Source: Acidimicrobiia bacterium (GTDB taxonomy: Bacteria > Actinomycetota > Acidimicrobiia > Acidimicrobiales > JANYDT01). From it: a stretch of DNA of 50,953 nt. The stretch is taken from NCBI GenBank assembly GCA_025359845.1, contig JANYDT010000023.1:1-50953 (forward strand). The letters are read 5' to 3'. The first letter of the stretch is position 1, and every line of letters begins with the position of its first letter. The notes under the pieces were generated by a model. That model saw only the letters and a program-made list of their open reading frames with translations, did not search any database and was not told the origin of the DNA. Shown one piece after another: positions 11,876 to 21,352 of the stretch. Position numbers and translations under genes: made by a program.

Positions 11876-11973
11876 AGAACGCTCACGCTACCGTGCGTCC
11901 ATGACCCTCACTGACGAGGCCGTTCCCGCCGAGGATCGCGCTGCGCGCAGCCGGCGCGCGAGACTCGTCGGCT

Positions 11974-12972
11974 ATGTCTGCACACAAGATCGCTGTATTG
12001 GGCGGGGACGGGATCGGCCCCGAAGTCACCAGCGTCGCCCTTCAGGTCATGCGCGCCGCCGGCGCCTCCCTGGATACGACCGAGTATGACCTCGGGGGCC
12101 GCCGCTACCTGAAGACCGGCGAGGTGTTGTCCGACTCGGTGTTGGAAGAACTGCGGGGCTACGACGCCATCATGCTGGGGGCGATCGGCACGCCGGAAGT
12201 GGCGCCGGGCATCCTCGAGCGAGGGCTGCTCCTGAAGTTGCGATTCGAACTCGACCTCTATATCAACCAGCGGCCGTTCGTGTGGCCGGCGAAGAATATC
12301 GACATGATCGTCATTCGCGAGAATACCGAAGGCACATACGCCGGTGAAGGCGGCTTCTTGCGCAAAGGGACGCCTCACGAGGTCGCCACCCAAGGCTCGG
12401 TGAATACCCGTATGGGCGTGGAGCGATGCATCCGGTATGCGTTCGATCTGGCCCGCGGCCGGCTGCGCCAACACCTCACCTTGGTGCACAAGACCAACGT
12501 GCTCACCTTCTCCGGTGATCTGTGGCAGCGTACGTTCAACGAGGTGCACGGCGATTATCCCGATGTAGCCACCGCCTACAACCACATAGATGCCGCATGC
12601 ATTTACTTCGTCGATTCGCCTACCCGTTACGACATCATCGTCACCGACAACCTCTTCGGCGACATTCTGACCGATCTCGGTGGCGCGGTTTCGGGCGGTG
12701 TGGGTCTGGCGTCTTCGGGCAATCTCAACCCCGCCCGCACCGGTCCGTCATTGTTTGAACCGGTCCACGGCTCGGCCCCCGACATCGTCGGCACCGGCAA
12801 GGCCGATCCTCGCGCCGCTATTATCTCGGGCGCGCTATTGCTGGACTGGATCGGCGAATCTGCCGCGGCCGCAAGAGTACAAGCCGCCGTTGACGCCACC
12901 CTCGATCCGGCCAACGGCGCCCCCACCGGTCCCACCACCGCCATCGGCGACTGGATCGCGGCCCGGGTGTAG
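11974..12972 (+). CDS. leuB: 3-isopropylmalate dehydrogenase
   Basis: HKIAVLGGDGIGPEV; YDIIVTDNLFGDILTDLGG; FEPVHGSAPDIVGTGKADPRA. Confidence 0.9.
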   Translation: MSAHKIAVLGGDGIGPEVTSVALQVMRAAGASLDTTEYDLGGRRYLKTGEVLSDSVLEELRGYDAIMLGAIGTPEVAPGILERGLLLKLRFELDLYINQRPFVWPAKNIDMIVIRENTEGTYAGEGGFLRKGTPHEVATQGSVNTRMGVERCIRYAFDLARGRLRQHLTLVHKTNVLTFSGDLWQRTFNEVHGDYPDVATAYNHIDAACIYFVDSPTRYDIIVTDNLFGDILTDLGGAVSGGVGLASSGNLNPARTGPSLFEPVHGSAPDIVGTGKADPRAAIISGALLLDWIGESAAAARVQAAVDATLDPANGAPTGPTTAIGDWIAARV

Positions 12973-13523
12973 AGCCGCGCGGGCGGGCCAAAGCCAAATG
13001 GCGAAGCCGGCAAAGACAATGAGCCTCGACGCGAAGATGCTCACGAGTGACGGGAGTTCGACGCCTGAGATATCGACGTGGTTCTTCCCGATCGTCTTGT
13101 CGACGACCAGCCATCCAATGGACACCAAGATCCACCCCGCAAAGATTGCGGCGAAAGCGCAGTGAACACCGCGAGTACCGGTGCCACGGCTTTTCGCCGT
13201 CGTTGTCCCATCAACAGCCAGACTGCGAGACCAAGGAGGACAGGATGGATGAATAAACCCGCGTTCAGAGCCATCGAAATGAAACCCGTTCCCCAAAGTC
13301 TTAGTAGGTCAGCGGCACAATATAGAAATGCGGCTACTAAGGATACGATCCCTACAAGTTCGATTGGCGATCCAAAGCGTTTACGCTCGACCGTCAACGC
13401 CCATTGCCGTTTGAGACCATCGGCGAGGCGTTGATAGGGGGCTCGATCCAACCTGGCCCACTCCTCCGCTGACTAGATCCGTTCTTCGCCCTGGGTTTCC
13501 TCGAAGTCGAGCGGTTCAGACAT
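12835..13523 (-). pseudogene. Decayed membrane protein gene (in-frame TAG plus frameshift)
   Basis: Reconstruction: MSEPLDFEETQGEERI-[TAG 13473-13475]-SAEEWARLDRAPYQRLADGLKRQWALTVERKRFGSPIELVGIVSLVAAFLYCAADLL...VLAVFT, then frame change near 13140-13175 to ...FAAIFAGWILVSIGWLVVDKTIGKNHVDISG...; 3' end runs antisense into leuB. Confidence 0.65.
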
Positions 13524-13994
13524 CTTGAGGGGACACGACCTTCGAGTCGTCCCAACGAAACCCGCGTCGAATCTGTCCTTGTGAAACCGCTACAACAGCC
13601 AGGGCAACTATGGCGGTGGCGAGATCTCGAACCAGATCCGCAACCAAAAAGTACCAAGGACCATGGGTCCGTAGATTGATCGAAAGGGGAACGCCCACGA
13701 GCAATACCGTCAAACCGCCGAGCAACACCAGCATTCGGAGTCGCGTCGGTACGGTCAACGCAAGGAGCGCAGCCGCGACGACCAGCCACGCGACGATAGG
13801 GGGCTCGCGAATTGTACGAGTTGATACTTCACGCGCTCCCAATGAGCCTGCGACGCAGGTATTGCTATCCAACTTGCGACCATTCCGACAACTATCGAAA
13901 CGACCATGATCCACCACGAGATCAGCAGAACACCGCCAACCAGTTCGTTGGCCGGGAGTGCCCGGATGCGCCGAACAGTCCGCCCTGGTCTCAT
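13516..13994 (-). pseudogene. Frameshifted membrane protein gene
   Basis: N-terminal frame (13755..13994) NELVGGVLLISWWIMVVSIVVGMVASW...HWERVKYQ continues in another frame (13516..) as TIREPPIVAWLVVAAALLALTVPTRLRMLVLLGG... Confidence 0.6.
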
Positions 13995-14092
13995 GGTCGG
14001 GACGCTACCGCATCGGCTCGCGAGCCGCCGGGGACCTCCACCACCAGGCTTGGGCCTTGACCTGGACCTCCTCCAGCGACGACCATAGGGCC

Positions 14093-15010
14093 ATGCCCGT
14101 TACCCCTACCCCGAAGATCTGGATGAATGGCACGTTGGTCGACTGGGCCGACGCCAAGGTCCACGTGCTCACCCACTCGCTTCACTATGGGATGGGCGTA
14201 TTCGAAGGCATGCGGGCCTACGAGACGAGCGGGGGTCCGGCCATCTTCCGCCTTACCGACCACATGAAGCGGCTGCACAACTCGGCCAAGATCCTCGGTA
14301 TGCCGATGCCGTACACCGTCGATGAACTCATCGCCGCGGCCAAGGCGACCGTCATGACCACTGAGCTGCCCGGCTGTTACGTCCGTCCGATCGCTTATCT
14401 GGGGTATGGCGAAATGGGGCTCAACACCCTGCCGTGCAAAACTGACGTGTCGATCGCCTGCTGGCCATGGGGAGCCTATCTCGGCGAGGACGCCCTCGAG
14501 AAGGGCGTCCGTATGAAGATCAGCTCCTGGGTCAGGCACGGTCACAACACGATGCCGCCGGCGGCCAAGATGACCGGTAGTTATGTAAACTCGTCGCTCG
14601 CCAAGGTCGAAGCCCTCAACGCCGGCTACGACGAAGCGATCATGTTGAACGCGCAGGGCCTCATAGCCGAGTGCTCAGGGGAGAACCTGTTCGTGGTGCG
14701 CAACGGCGTGATCGTCACACCGCCGCTTTCGTCGGGCGCCCTCGAAGGCATCACCCAAGATTCCGTCATGACCATCGCCCGCGACCTCGGTTTCGATGTG
14801 CGGCTCAGCGAACTCGCCCGCTCCGACCTGTACATCGCCGAAGAGATCTTCGTGTGCGGCACCGCCGCCGAAGTCGGATCGGTCAACTCGGTGGACGACC
14901 GTCCCGTGCCCTGCCCCGGTCCGATCACCTTGGCCATCGCCGCGGAGTACGCCAAAGCCGTGCGGGGCCAGGTCGACAAGTACAAGGATTGGGTCGAGCA
15001 CTGCTCCTGA
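14093..15010 (+). CDS. ilvE: Branched-chain amino acid aminotransferase
   Basis: PKIWMNGTLVDWADAKVHVLTHSLHYGMGVFEGMRAYET...; start chosen at ATG 14093. Confidence 0.93.
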   Translation: MPVTPTPKIWMNGTLVDWADAKVHVLTHSLHYGMGVFEGMRAYETSGGPAIFRLTDHMKRLHNSAKILGMPMPYTVDELIAAAKATVMTTELPGCYVRPIAYLGYGEMGLNTLPCKTDVSIACWPWGAYLGEDALEKGVRMKISSWVRHGHNTMPPAAKMTGSYVNSSLAKVEALNAGYDEAIMLNAQGLIAECSGENLFVVRNGVIVTPPLSSGALEGITQDSVMTIARDLGFDVRLSELARSDLYIAEEIFVCGTAAEVGSVNSVDDRPVPCPGPITLAIAAEYAKAVRGQVDKYKDWVEHCS

Positions 15011-15056
15011 GCAAACCCGGGCGGGGGCCCTTGACAACGCGCCTAGACTGGCGTTC

Positions 15057-15104
15057 GTGAAGACGCCCGCGACCGCTATCGCCAGCATCATCATTATTTC
15101 GTAG
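15057..15104 (+). CDS. Attenuation leader peptide VKTPATAIASIIIIS (5 Ile of 15 residues)
   Basis: GTG AAG ACG CCC GCG ACC GCT ATC GCC AGC ATC ATC ATT ATT TCG TAG directly upstream of hairpins and cimA. Confidence 0.75.
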   Translation: MKTPATAIASIIIIS

Positions 15105-15105
15105 C

Positions 15106-15128
15106 GCGCACCGCCCACCGGTGTGCGC
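15106..15128 (+). promoter_or_regulatory. Upstream hairpin of the attenuator
   Basis: GCGCAC...GTGCGC inverted repeat immediately after the leader stop codon. Confidence 0.6.
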
Positions 15129-15131
15129 CCC

Positions 15132-15160
15132 AACGACCGCCTTCGGGCGGTCGTTTTCTT
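15132..15160 (+). terminator. Intrinsic terminator/attenuator before cimA
   Basis: AACGACCGCC-TTCG-GGCGGTCGTT perfect 10-bp stem followed by TTCTTTT. Confidence 0.88.
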
Positions 15161-15222
15161 TTCCTTCACGACCCACCGCACCCCGCGACCCACCGCAAAC
15201 CCCGCGACACTAAGGAACGACC

Positions 15223-16842
15223 ATGACTGTGCATCACGAAGAAGTCGGCCAAGTGCTGGCCGCCCTGCCGCCCAAGTCGGTCGACATCTACGACACGACG
15301 CTTCGCGACGGCTCCCAGCAGGAAGGCATCTCGCTGACTGTTGAAGATAAGCTTCGGGTCGCGCGCCAACTCGATCATCTGGGCGTGAAGTTCATCGAGG
15401 GCGGCTGGCCGGGCGCCAACCACAAGGACTCGGAGTTCTTCCAGCGGGCCGCGGCGGGCGAGCTGAAGCTGTCCACCGCAACCTTGGTGGCGTTCGGCAT
15501 GACCCGCAAGGCCCACGGTCGGGCCGAGGACGACAAGGTGCTCGCCGAGCTATTGGCGGCCCAGACGCCGGCCGTCTGCATGGTTGCGAAGTCTTGGGAC
15601 TATCACGTGCTCAATGCCCTTCAGGTCGACTTGGAAGAAGGGGTGAACATGGTGCGCGACTCCGTCCGGTTCCTGCGCAGCGAGGGCCGCCGGGTCTTTC
15701 TCGACGCCGAGCACTTCTTCGATGGCTACCGCAAGAACCCCGACTACGCGCTGCGTATCCTCGACGCGGCCGAAGCGGCCGGAGCGGAGGCACTAGTGCT
15801 GTGCGACACCAACGGCGGCTTCCTCCCATCCGAGGTCGAAGAAATCGTGCAGGCCGTGCGGGCCCACACCAGCGCTACGCTGGGCGCCCACTTTCACAAC
15901 GACTCGGGGTGCGCCGTGGCCAATACCCTCGCCGCCGTTCGCTGGGGGGCGACGCAAGTCCAGGGCTGCCTGAACGGCTATGGGGAGAGGACGGGAAACG
16001 CCGACTTGTCAGCCGTGGTGCCGAACCTCAGCGTGAAGATGGGCATCGAGACCCTGCCCGAGGGTCGCCTCGACCGCATCACCGCCGTCAGCCATCACTT
16101 GGCCGAGATCGTCAACCTTGCGCTCCCGTCCCAACGCCCCTACGTCGGGACCAGCGCGTTCGCCCACAAGGCCGGTCTCCACACCAGCGCCATCGCCCGG
16201 GCCCGTGACGCCTACGAGCACATAACACCCGAACTGGTCGGCAACGGGACCCGATTCGTGGTCAGCGAAATGGCCGGTCGATCGACCATCGAGCTGAAAG
16301 CGGCTGAGCTCGGCCTCGACCTCACCGGCGCCTCCATGGGGGCCATCCTCGACCTCCTAAAGCGCCGCGAGTACGAGGGGTACCACTACGAGGTGGCCGA
16401 CGGCTCGCTCGAGTTGCTGCTGCGGGAGGCGACCGGCTGGACGCAATCGTTCTTTCGTCTGGAGACCTACCGAGTCATCACCGAGGAGCGCGCCGACAGG
16501 TCCACGTCCACCGAAGCCACGATCAAGGTGTGGGTGGGCGACGACCGCATCGTGAGCACGGCCGAAGGCAACGGCCCGGTAGATGCGCTGAACGGAGCGT
16601 TTCGGGCCGCCGTCGGTGATCGTTATCCGGCGCTCGCGGCCGTGCATCTCACCGACTACAAAGTGCGAGTCCTCGATTCGAAAGCGGCGACCGCGGCGGT
16701 CACCCGCGTGTTGATCGACTCGTCGAATGGCGAACGGGAGTGGTCGACCATCGGGGTGTCGGAGAACGTCATCGAGGCCAGTTGGCAGGCCCTCAGCGAC
16801 TCGATCGTTTACGCGATGCTGCACCCGCCGGTGGCCGAGTAG
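15223..16842 (+). CDS. cimA: (R)-citramalate synthase
   Basis: KSVDIYDTTLRDGSQQEGISLTVEDKLRVARQLDHLGVKFIEGGWPGANHKD...; overall CimA-like layout with C-terminal regulatory domain; Ile leader upstream agrees. Confidence 0.88.
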   Translation: MTVHHEEVGQVLAALPPKSVDIYDTTLRDGSQQEGISLTVEDKLRVARQLDHLGVKFIEGGWPGANHKDSEFFQRAAAGELKLSTATLVAFGMTRKAHGRAEDDKVLAELLAAQTPAVCMVAKSWDYHVLNALQVDLEEGVNMVRDSVRFLRSEGRRVFLDAEHFFDGYRKNPDYALRILDAAEAAGAEALVLCDTNGGFLPSEVEEIVQAVRAHTSATLGAHFHNDSGCAVANTLAAVRWGATQVQGCLNGYGERTGNADLSAVVPNLSVKMGIETLPEGRLDRITAVSHHLAEIVNLALPSQRPYVGTSAFAHKAGLHTSAIARARDAYEHITPELVGNGTRFVVSEMAGRSTIELKAAELGLDLTGASMGAILDLLKRREYEGYHYEVADGSLELLLREATGWTQSFFRLETYRVITEERADRSTSTEATIKVWVGDDRIVSTAEGNGPVDALNGAFRAAVGDRYPALAAVHLTDYKVRVLDSKAATAAVTRVLIDSSNGEREWSTIGVSENVIEASWQALSDSIVYAMLHPPVAE

Positions 16843-16886
16843 CGCGTCGGCGGAGGCGCCGGGCCCCGACAAGACCGCAACTTTCC

Positions 16887-16915
16887 TTGACAAATCCGAG
16901 CGACAGACGTATCAT
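16887..16915 (+). promoter_or_regulatory. Near-consensus housekeeping promoter TTGACA-N17-TATCAT
   Basis: TTGACA 16887-16892, TATCAT 16910-16915, 17-nt spacer, ATG at 16928. Confidence 0.7.
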
Positions 16916-16927
16916 TGGCGTCCCCAA

Positions 16928-17059
16928 ATGCAAGCAGGCTACTTGCCACCAAAGCGGACTGCCTTGAGCGGTCTGGCGGTATTTAGTTTAGCTCTATCCG
17001 GGATACTTGTGGCGCCACTTCGAGGACACGCCGAACCGAATTGCGGCTCACCCCCTTGA
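16928..17059 (+). CDS. Small predicted secreted peptide (43 aa)
   Basis: MQAGYLPPKRTALSGLAVFSLALSGILVAPLRGHAEPNCGSPP: basic N-region, hydrophobic core, AxA-like end; promoter just upstream. Confidence 0.45.
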   Translation: MQAGYLPPKRTALSGLAVFSLALSGILVAPLRGHAEPNCGSPP

Positions 17060-17148
17060 ACGACACGCACATCTGGTCTGTGCCTCAACGGCTACTCATT
17101 TTCGGGCGGCAGCTGGGATTGGAACAAGCCATGAAAGGAAACTCAATA

Positions 17149-17736
17149 ATGCGAAGGTCTCTTTCTCCTGGCATAGCGACGACCGTCGTGATTCTCCTCG
17201 GTCAGGTGTTCGTCACGGCACCGTGGTCGCTCGCGAAGCAACCGCCACCAGGAATGGGTATTGCCGATGCCCGCATCCTGAATCAAGACGCGCTGACGGC
17301 TTGTCCGAACACGAGCAAGCGATGCGACGAGCTCCCTGCGGGCATGGCGATCCCGCCAAAACCGGGAAGCGCCCCAGCAGCTCCACACATCATCAGCGAT
17401 CAAGATCTGTTAGCGGGCAGACCGCTTCCTGCCGTGCCTATGTCGTCCGCCGAAGCGATCGCCGAGGCAAGGGCCCTCAGCCCTGATCAAAGCGCAATCA
17501 AGTCTGCCACGGTCTCCGCCTCAAAGCTCGCGGCCGAACAGCTGCGACAGGCCGAGCGTGCAGCCGGCTTGGACGAATCGTCCCAGTTCGCCGCTGATAG
17601 GCAACTGTGGGTAGTAAGAGTAGACGCGCCCTTTCGGGTCCCTCGTGGACTTCCGGGCAAAACTCGCGCCACATTGCAAGGCAATGTCGTGCTCTCCTCG
17701 GCTGCGATCAGAGCCGCAGCTGCGCCTAGATCTTGA
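17149..17736 (+). CDS. Predicted secreted hypothetical protein
   Basis: MRRSLSPGIATTVVILLGQVFVTAPWSLAKQPPPG signal-like N-terminus; AAAGGA upstream; ATG 17131 is an alternative start. Confidence 0.6.
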   Translation: MRRSLSPGIATTVVILLGQVFVTAPWSLAKQPPPGMGIADARILNQDALTACPNTSKRCDELPAGMAIPPKPGSAPAAPHIISDQDLLAGRPLPAVPMSSAEAIAEARALSPDQSAIKSATVSASKLAAEQLRQAERAAGLDESSQFAADRQLWVVRVDAPFRVPRGLPGKTRATLQGNVVLSSAAIRAAAAPRS

Positions 17737-17738
17737 AA

Positions 17739-18311
17739 ATGAGACTCATGCGCGCCTTTGGGATCAGCGCCACTCTTGCCCTCGCGACCCTAATTATTCC
17801 CTTTGGCCGGCCGAGTCAGGCCAAAGGGCCTCGCAGTCACCCGGCTCGCCGGTTCGATGGTTGTGTCATCGGCGCATGGAGAATGGTGAGCGTTCGACGA
17901 GGAACGCCCCTGGGCGAATTCGGAAACATATCGTGGCCCTTCTTCGAAGGCGCGACCATCACCTTCGCGCAGTCACCTGCGCCGACCGTGACGTGGAATG
18001 TCACCGCTGATTTGTCAAATACCGGCTTTGTCCCGCCCGACGCTTCCGCTAAGCTCACGGCGACGTCCGTTGGAACGTGGAGCATGGCGTGGGGTGGAAA
18101 TGCCTTATATCTCACTACCACGACAGCTGGGAATGTGACAGTTCGCACCTCGTCCGGCGAGTCTGTGGTGTTACCGTTGCCGGCCCTTCATCTGGACGGC
18201 TACAACCTCTCCTGGATGACCAGCGCCGCCGGGCCCTATATGTGCAACTCATCGGACTTCGTGTTCCACTCGTTGCACAACGAAGTCGTAACCCTACGAC
18301 GGGTCACTTGA
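17739..18311 (+). CDS. Predicted secreted hypothetical protein
   Basis: [30 protein letters not shown] signal-like N-terminus; follows previous gene directly. Confidence 0.65.
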   Translation: MRLMRAFGISATLALATLIIPFGRPSQAKGPRSHPARRFDGCVIGAWRMVSVRRGTPLGEFGNISWPFFEGATITFAQSPAPTVTWNVTADLSNTGFVPPDASAKLTATSVGTWSMAWGGNALYLTTTTAGNVTVRTSSGESVVLPLPALHLDGYNLSWMTSAAGPYMCNSSDFVFHSLHNEVVTLRRVT

Positions 18312-18424
18312 CTGAAACCATTCCCCCGGCCGTCACTTGCGGAGGAGCACGCCCCAGTTCCCCCGGCCGTCACCCGCGGCGCGATGAGCGGAGCCGGCGC
18401 GGGTCCCTGACAAACTGGCAACCT

Positions 18425-19450
18425 ATGTCGACCCCCGCCGCGATTTACCTCCAGGACGCCCACACGATCCGAGAGGGCATGGCGCTCACGCAGTACGCCG
18501 AGGCGAAAGGGTTCGAAGCCGTGTGGCAGGCCGACAGCCGGCTGGTGCGCGACTGCCTCATTCCCATGAGCGCGTTTGCGGCCACGACCGAACGCATCAA
18601 GATCGGCTCGGGCGTCGTCGACTGCTGGACGCGCAACCCCGCCCGCCTTGCGGCCAGCTTCTCGACTCTCGACGATCTCGCCCCAGGCCGGATCGTGCTC
18701 GGAATCGGCGCCTGGTGGGATCCATTGGCCGCCAAGGTGGGCATCCGCCGGGAACGGCCGTTGACGGTCATGCGCGAGATCGTTGAGGCGGTCCGGGAAT
18801 TGTTGGCTTGTGACGGTCCGGTCACCTACAACGGCATCTACGTGCAGCTCGATGGGGTCGAACTCGACTACGTCCACCAGGAACGCCGGGCCAAGGAGGT
18901 GCCGATCTACATCGGCGCGACCGGCATGCAGATGATGGAGCTCACCGGGCAGATCGCCGACGGCGCAGTGCTCAACTATCTCGTGAGTCCGACGTACAAC
19001 GCGCAGGCCATGGACGCCCTTGAACGGGGCGCCGTCAAGGCCGGGCGCAGCGCCACTGATCTCGATCGTCCCCAGCTCGTGGTGTGTTCATTGTCGCCCA
19101 CCGATGACGAGGCCGATCGACGGCGGGCCCTCGACAACGCCCGCCTTCTCGTCACTCAGTATCTGGGCCAGCAGCCCCACATCATGAAGGCCAGCGGGGT
19201 GCCCGACGAGGTGCTCAACGACATAGCCCAAGTGCTTACTTGGCCGGCCACCCACGATCAGATCGCGGCGGCCAGCAAGCTGGTGCCCGACAGCATTGTG
19301 CAAATGATCACGGCGTCAGGAACTGTCGACGAGTGCCGCGAACAGGTTTCGGCCTACGTGCGCAATGGCGCCACTTGTCCGATCTTGTATCCCTTGGGCG
19401 ATGATGTGCCGGCCATGATCGATGCCTTCAGCAATTGGACCGCCCAGTGA
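18425..19450 (+). CDS. LLM-class (probably F420-dependent) oxidoreductase
   Basis: [38 protein letters not shown]...[21 protein letters not shown]. Confidence 0.88.
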   Translation: MSTPAAIYLQDAHTIREGMALTQYAEAKGFEAVWQADSRLVRDCLIPMSAFAATTERIKIGSGVVDCWTRNPARLAASFSTLDDLAPGRIVLGIGAWWDPLAAKVGIRRERPLTVMREIVEAVRELLACDGPVTYNGIYVQLDGVELDYVHQERRAKEVPIYIGATGMQMMELTGQIADGAVLNYLVSPTYNAQAMDALERGAVKAGRSATDLDRPQLVVCSLSPTDDEADRRRALDNARLLVTQYLGQQPHIMKASGVPDEVLNDIAQVLTWPATHDQIAAASKLVPDSIVQMITASGTVDECREQVSAYVRNGATCPILYPLGDDVPAMIDAFSNWTAQ

Positions 19451-20181
19451 CCACCGCCGGGCCAGTGACCGCCGCTTCCACGACAGCCGAGGTGACCGCC
19501 GAAGCCGTAGTCGTCGCCGCCGCCACCGTGCTGCCTTTGCGCGATGGTCCGAACGGTCTGGAAGTGCTGATGCTCAAACGTTCGAGCAAGGTCGCATTTG
19601 GTGGCATGTGGGTGTTTCCGGGCGGCAAGGTCGACCCCGAAGACATGCCCGAAGGCGACGAGCTGGCCGGCGCCCGACGGGCTGCGGTGCGCGAGGCGAT
19701 GGAGGAGGCGACGATGACGATCGACGAGAGCGAACTCATCACGTGGTCACATTGGATGCCGCCGGCGACTCCTGGCTATGTCCAGAAGCGTTTCTCGACC
19801 TGGTTCTTCCTGGTCGGATCACCGCTCGACGCGGCTGAGGTCATCGTCGACGGGGGAGAGATCCATGACCACGCGTGGCTTCGCCCCGGCGACGCGCTGA
19901 TCATGCGCGAGGCCTCCGAGATCGAATTGGCGCCACCGACCTTCACCAGCCTCTCCCAACTCACCGCGTACACAACCGTTGACGAGGCGCTCGCCGCGGG
20001 ACGGGCCTTGGCCGAGCCGCCGCGGTTTCACACGCGAGTAACGAGTCACGAGGGCGTGCGTATCCTGTTGTGGCAGGGCGACGCCGGGTACGAGGCGGGC
20101 GACCCGACGATGCCTGGCCCGCGCAACCGCGTCGTCTGGGACCCTGACAACGCCATGGTTTGGGAACAAACTTCGGAGTAG
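19447..20181 (+). CDS. NUDIX hydrolase
   Basis: [13 protein letters not shown]...[16 protein letters not shown] Nudix box; GTGA overlap with previous CDS. Confidence 0.9.
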   Translation: MTTAGPVTAASTTAEVTAEAVVVAAATVLPLRDGPNGLEVLMLKRSSKVAFGGMWVFPGGKVDPEDMPEGDELAGARRAAVREAMEEATMTIDESELITWSHWMPPATPGYVQKRFSTWFFLVGSPLDAAEVIVDGGEIHDHAWLRPGDALIMREASEIELAPPTFTSLSQLTAYTTVDEALAAGRALAEPPRFHTRVTSHEGVRILLWQGDAGYEAGDPTMPGPRNRVVWDPDNAMVWEQTSE

Positions 20182-20185
20182 GGCC

Positions 20186-21352
20186 GTGGTCAAACCATTG
20201 CTGACCGTCGTCATGATGGTCAAGGACGAGGCCGACTGCATCGAAGCGACGTTGGCCACGGCCAAGCCATTCGTTGACCGTTGGCTGGTCTATGACACTG
20301 GATCGACGGATGGCACGCAACGCCTCGCTCAGGGGTTTATGGCCGACCTGCCGGGGCGACTGGTCGAAGAACCATTCGTATCGATGTCGCATTCACGAAA
20401 TCGGTCGGTCGATCTGGCCGGTACCGAGACCGAGTTTCTGCTAATGCTCGACGCCGACGACAAGCTGGTCGGAGGCGACGCCCTTCGCTCTCATCTGGAA
20501 ATGCGCCGGTTCGACTTCGACTACAGCGCCTTCTTCATGCGCACGAATTTTGGCGTCGTTTTCGACATGTGCAAGGTTATACGAACGGGAATGGGCTGGC
20601 ACTTCGAAGGCGTCGCGCACGAGCAATTGGTCCATCCTACTCAACAAGTTCGTGAGCGCGTGCCCGACGTTCAGGTCGATCAAATTCGTACGGATTTGAT
20701 GGATGCCAAGTCAAAGGCTCGATGGGAGCGCGAGGAGGGGCTACTACGGGCTCGCCTTGATGAAGTGCCCGACGATACGCGCTCGGCCTTCTACCTGGCC
20801 CAGACGCTCACGTGTCTCGGTCGCCACGAAGAAGCGCTGGAAGCGCACTACGTGCGCATCGCCATGGGGGGATGGTGGGAGGAGGTCTATCAATCCTGGA
20901 TGCGCGCCGCGTGGGCGCTTCGAAGCATGGGCAACCCGTGGCCCGACCAGATGGAGGCATATTTGGAGGCTTTCAAGGTGGCCCCCCACCGCGCCGAGCC
21001 GCTATTCGCGATCGGCGACTATTACCGCCTTCAGAACGAACATCACCTCGGGTACGTCTTCGCCCGGCGCGCCGTCGAGCTGCCCTATCCAGGCGCCGAA
21101 ATCCACGTGGTCGATCACGAGATCTACGAATGGAAGGCGCAAGACCTTCTCTCGGTCACGGCGTACTATGTGGGCGACAACGAGCGCGGCGAAGCCGCGG
21201 CACGGGCGGCGTTGGCCGCTCGTCCCGATGACGATCGGTTGGCGTTGAACGTCGGCTACTACGTCGAGCGCCACGATGGGAGTGTTGGTTCAGAGGGCGC
21301 GTCCGGCATCCCCGTCCCCCCTCCGAACGTTGCTCACGAGGTCAATCCGTAG
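20186..21352 (+). CDS. Family 2-like glycosyltransferase with C-terminal TPR-like part
   Basis: LLTVVMMVKDEADCIEATL...YDTGSTDGTQ...LMLDADDKLV. Confidence 0.85.
   Translation: MVKPLLTVVMMVKDEADCIEATLATAKPFVDRWLVYDTGSTDGTQRLAQGFMADLPGRLVEEPFVSMSHSRNRSVDLAGTETEFLLMLDADDKLVGGDALRSHLEMRRFDFDYSAFFMRTNFGVVFDMCKVIRTGMGWHFEGVAHEQLVHPTQQVRERVPDVQVDQIRTDLMDAKSKARWEREEGLLRARLDEVPDDTRSAFYLAQTLTCLGRHEEALEAHYVRIAMGGWWEEVYQSWMRAAWALRSMGNPWPDQMEAYLEAFKVAPHRAEPLFAIGDYYRLQNEHHLGYVFARRAVELPYPGAEIHVVDHEIYEWKAQDLLSVTAYYVGDNERGEAAARAALAARPDDDRLALNVGYYVERHDGSVGSEGASGIPVPPPNVAHEVNP

Noticed and set aside
15031-15049. TTGACA (15031) with TAGACT (15044) as a sigma-70 promoter
   Set aside because: Spacer is only 7 nt; TAGACT alone as a leaderless -10 is more plausible.
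15223-16842. Calling this gene 2-isopropylmalate synthase (leuA)
   Set aside because: Sequence layout and the Ile-rich leader fit citramalate synthase better.
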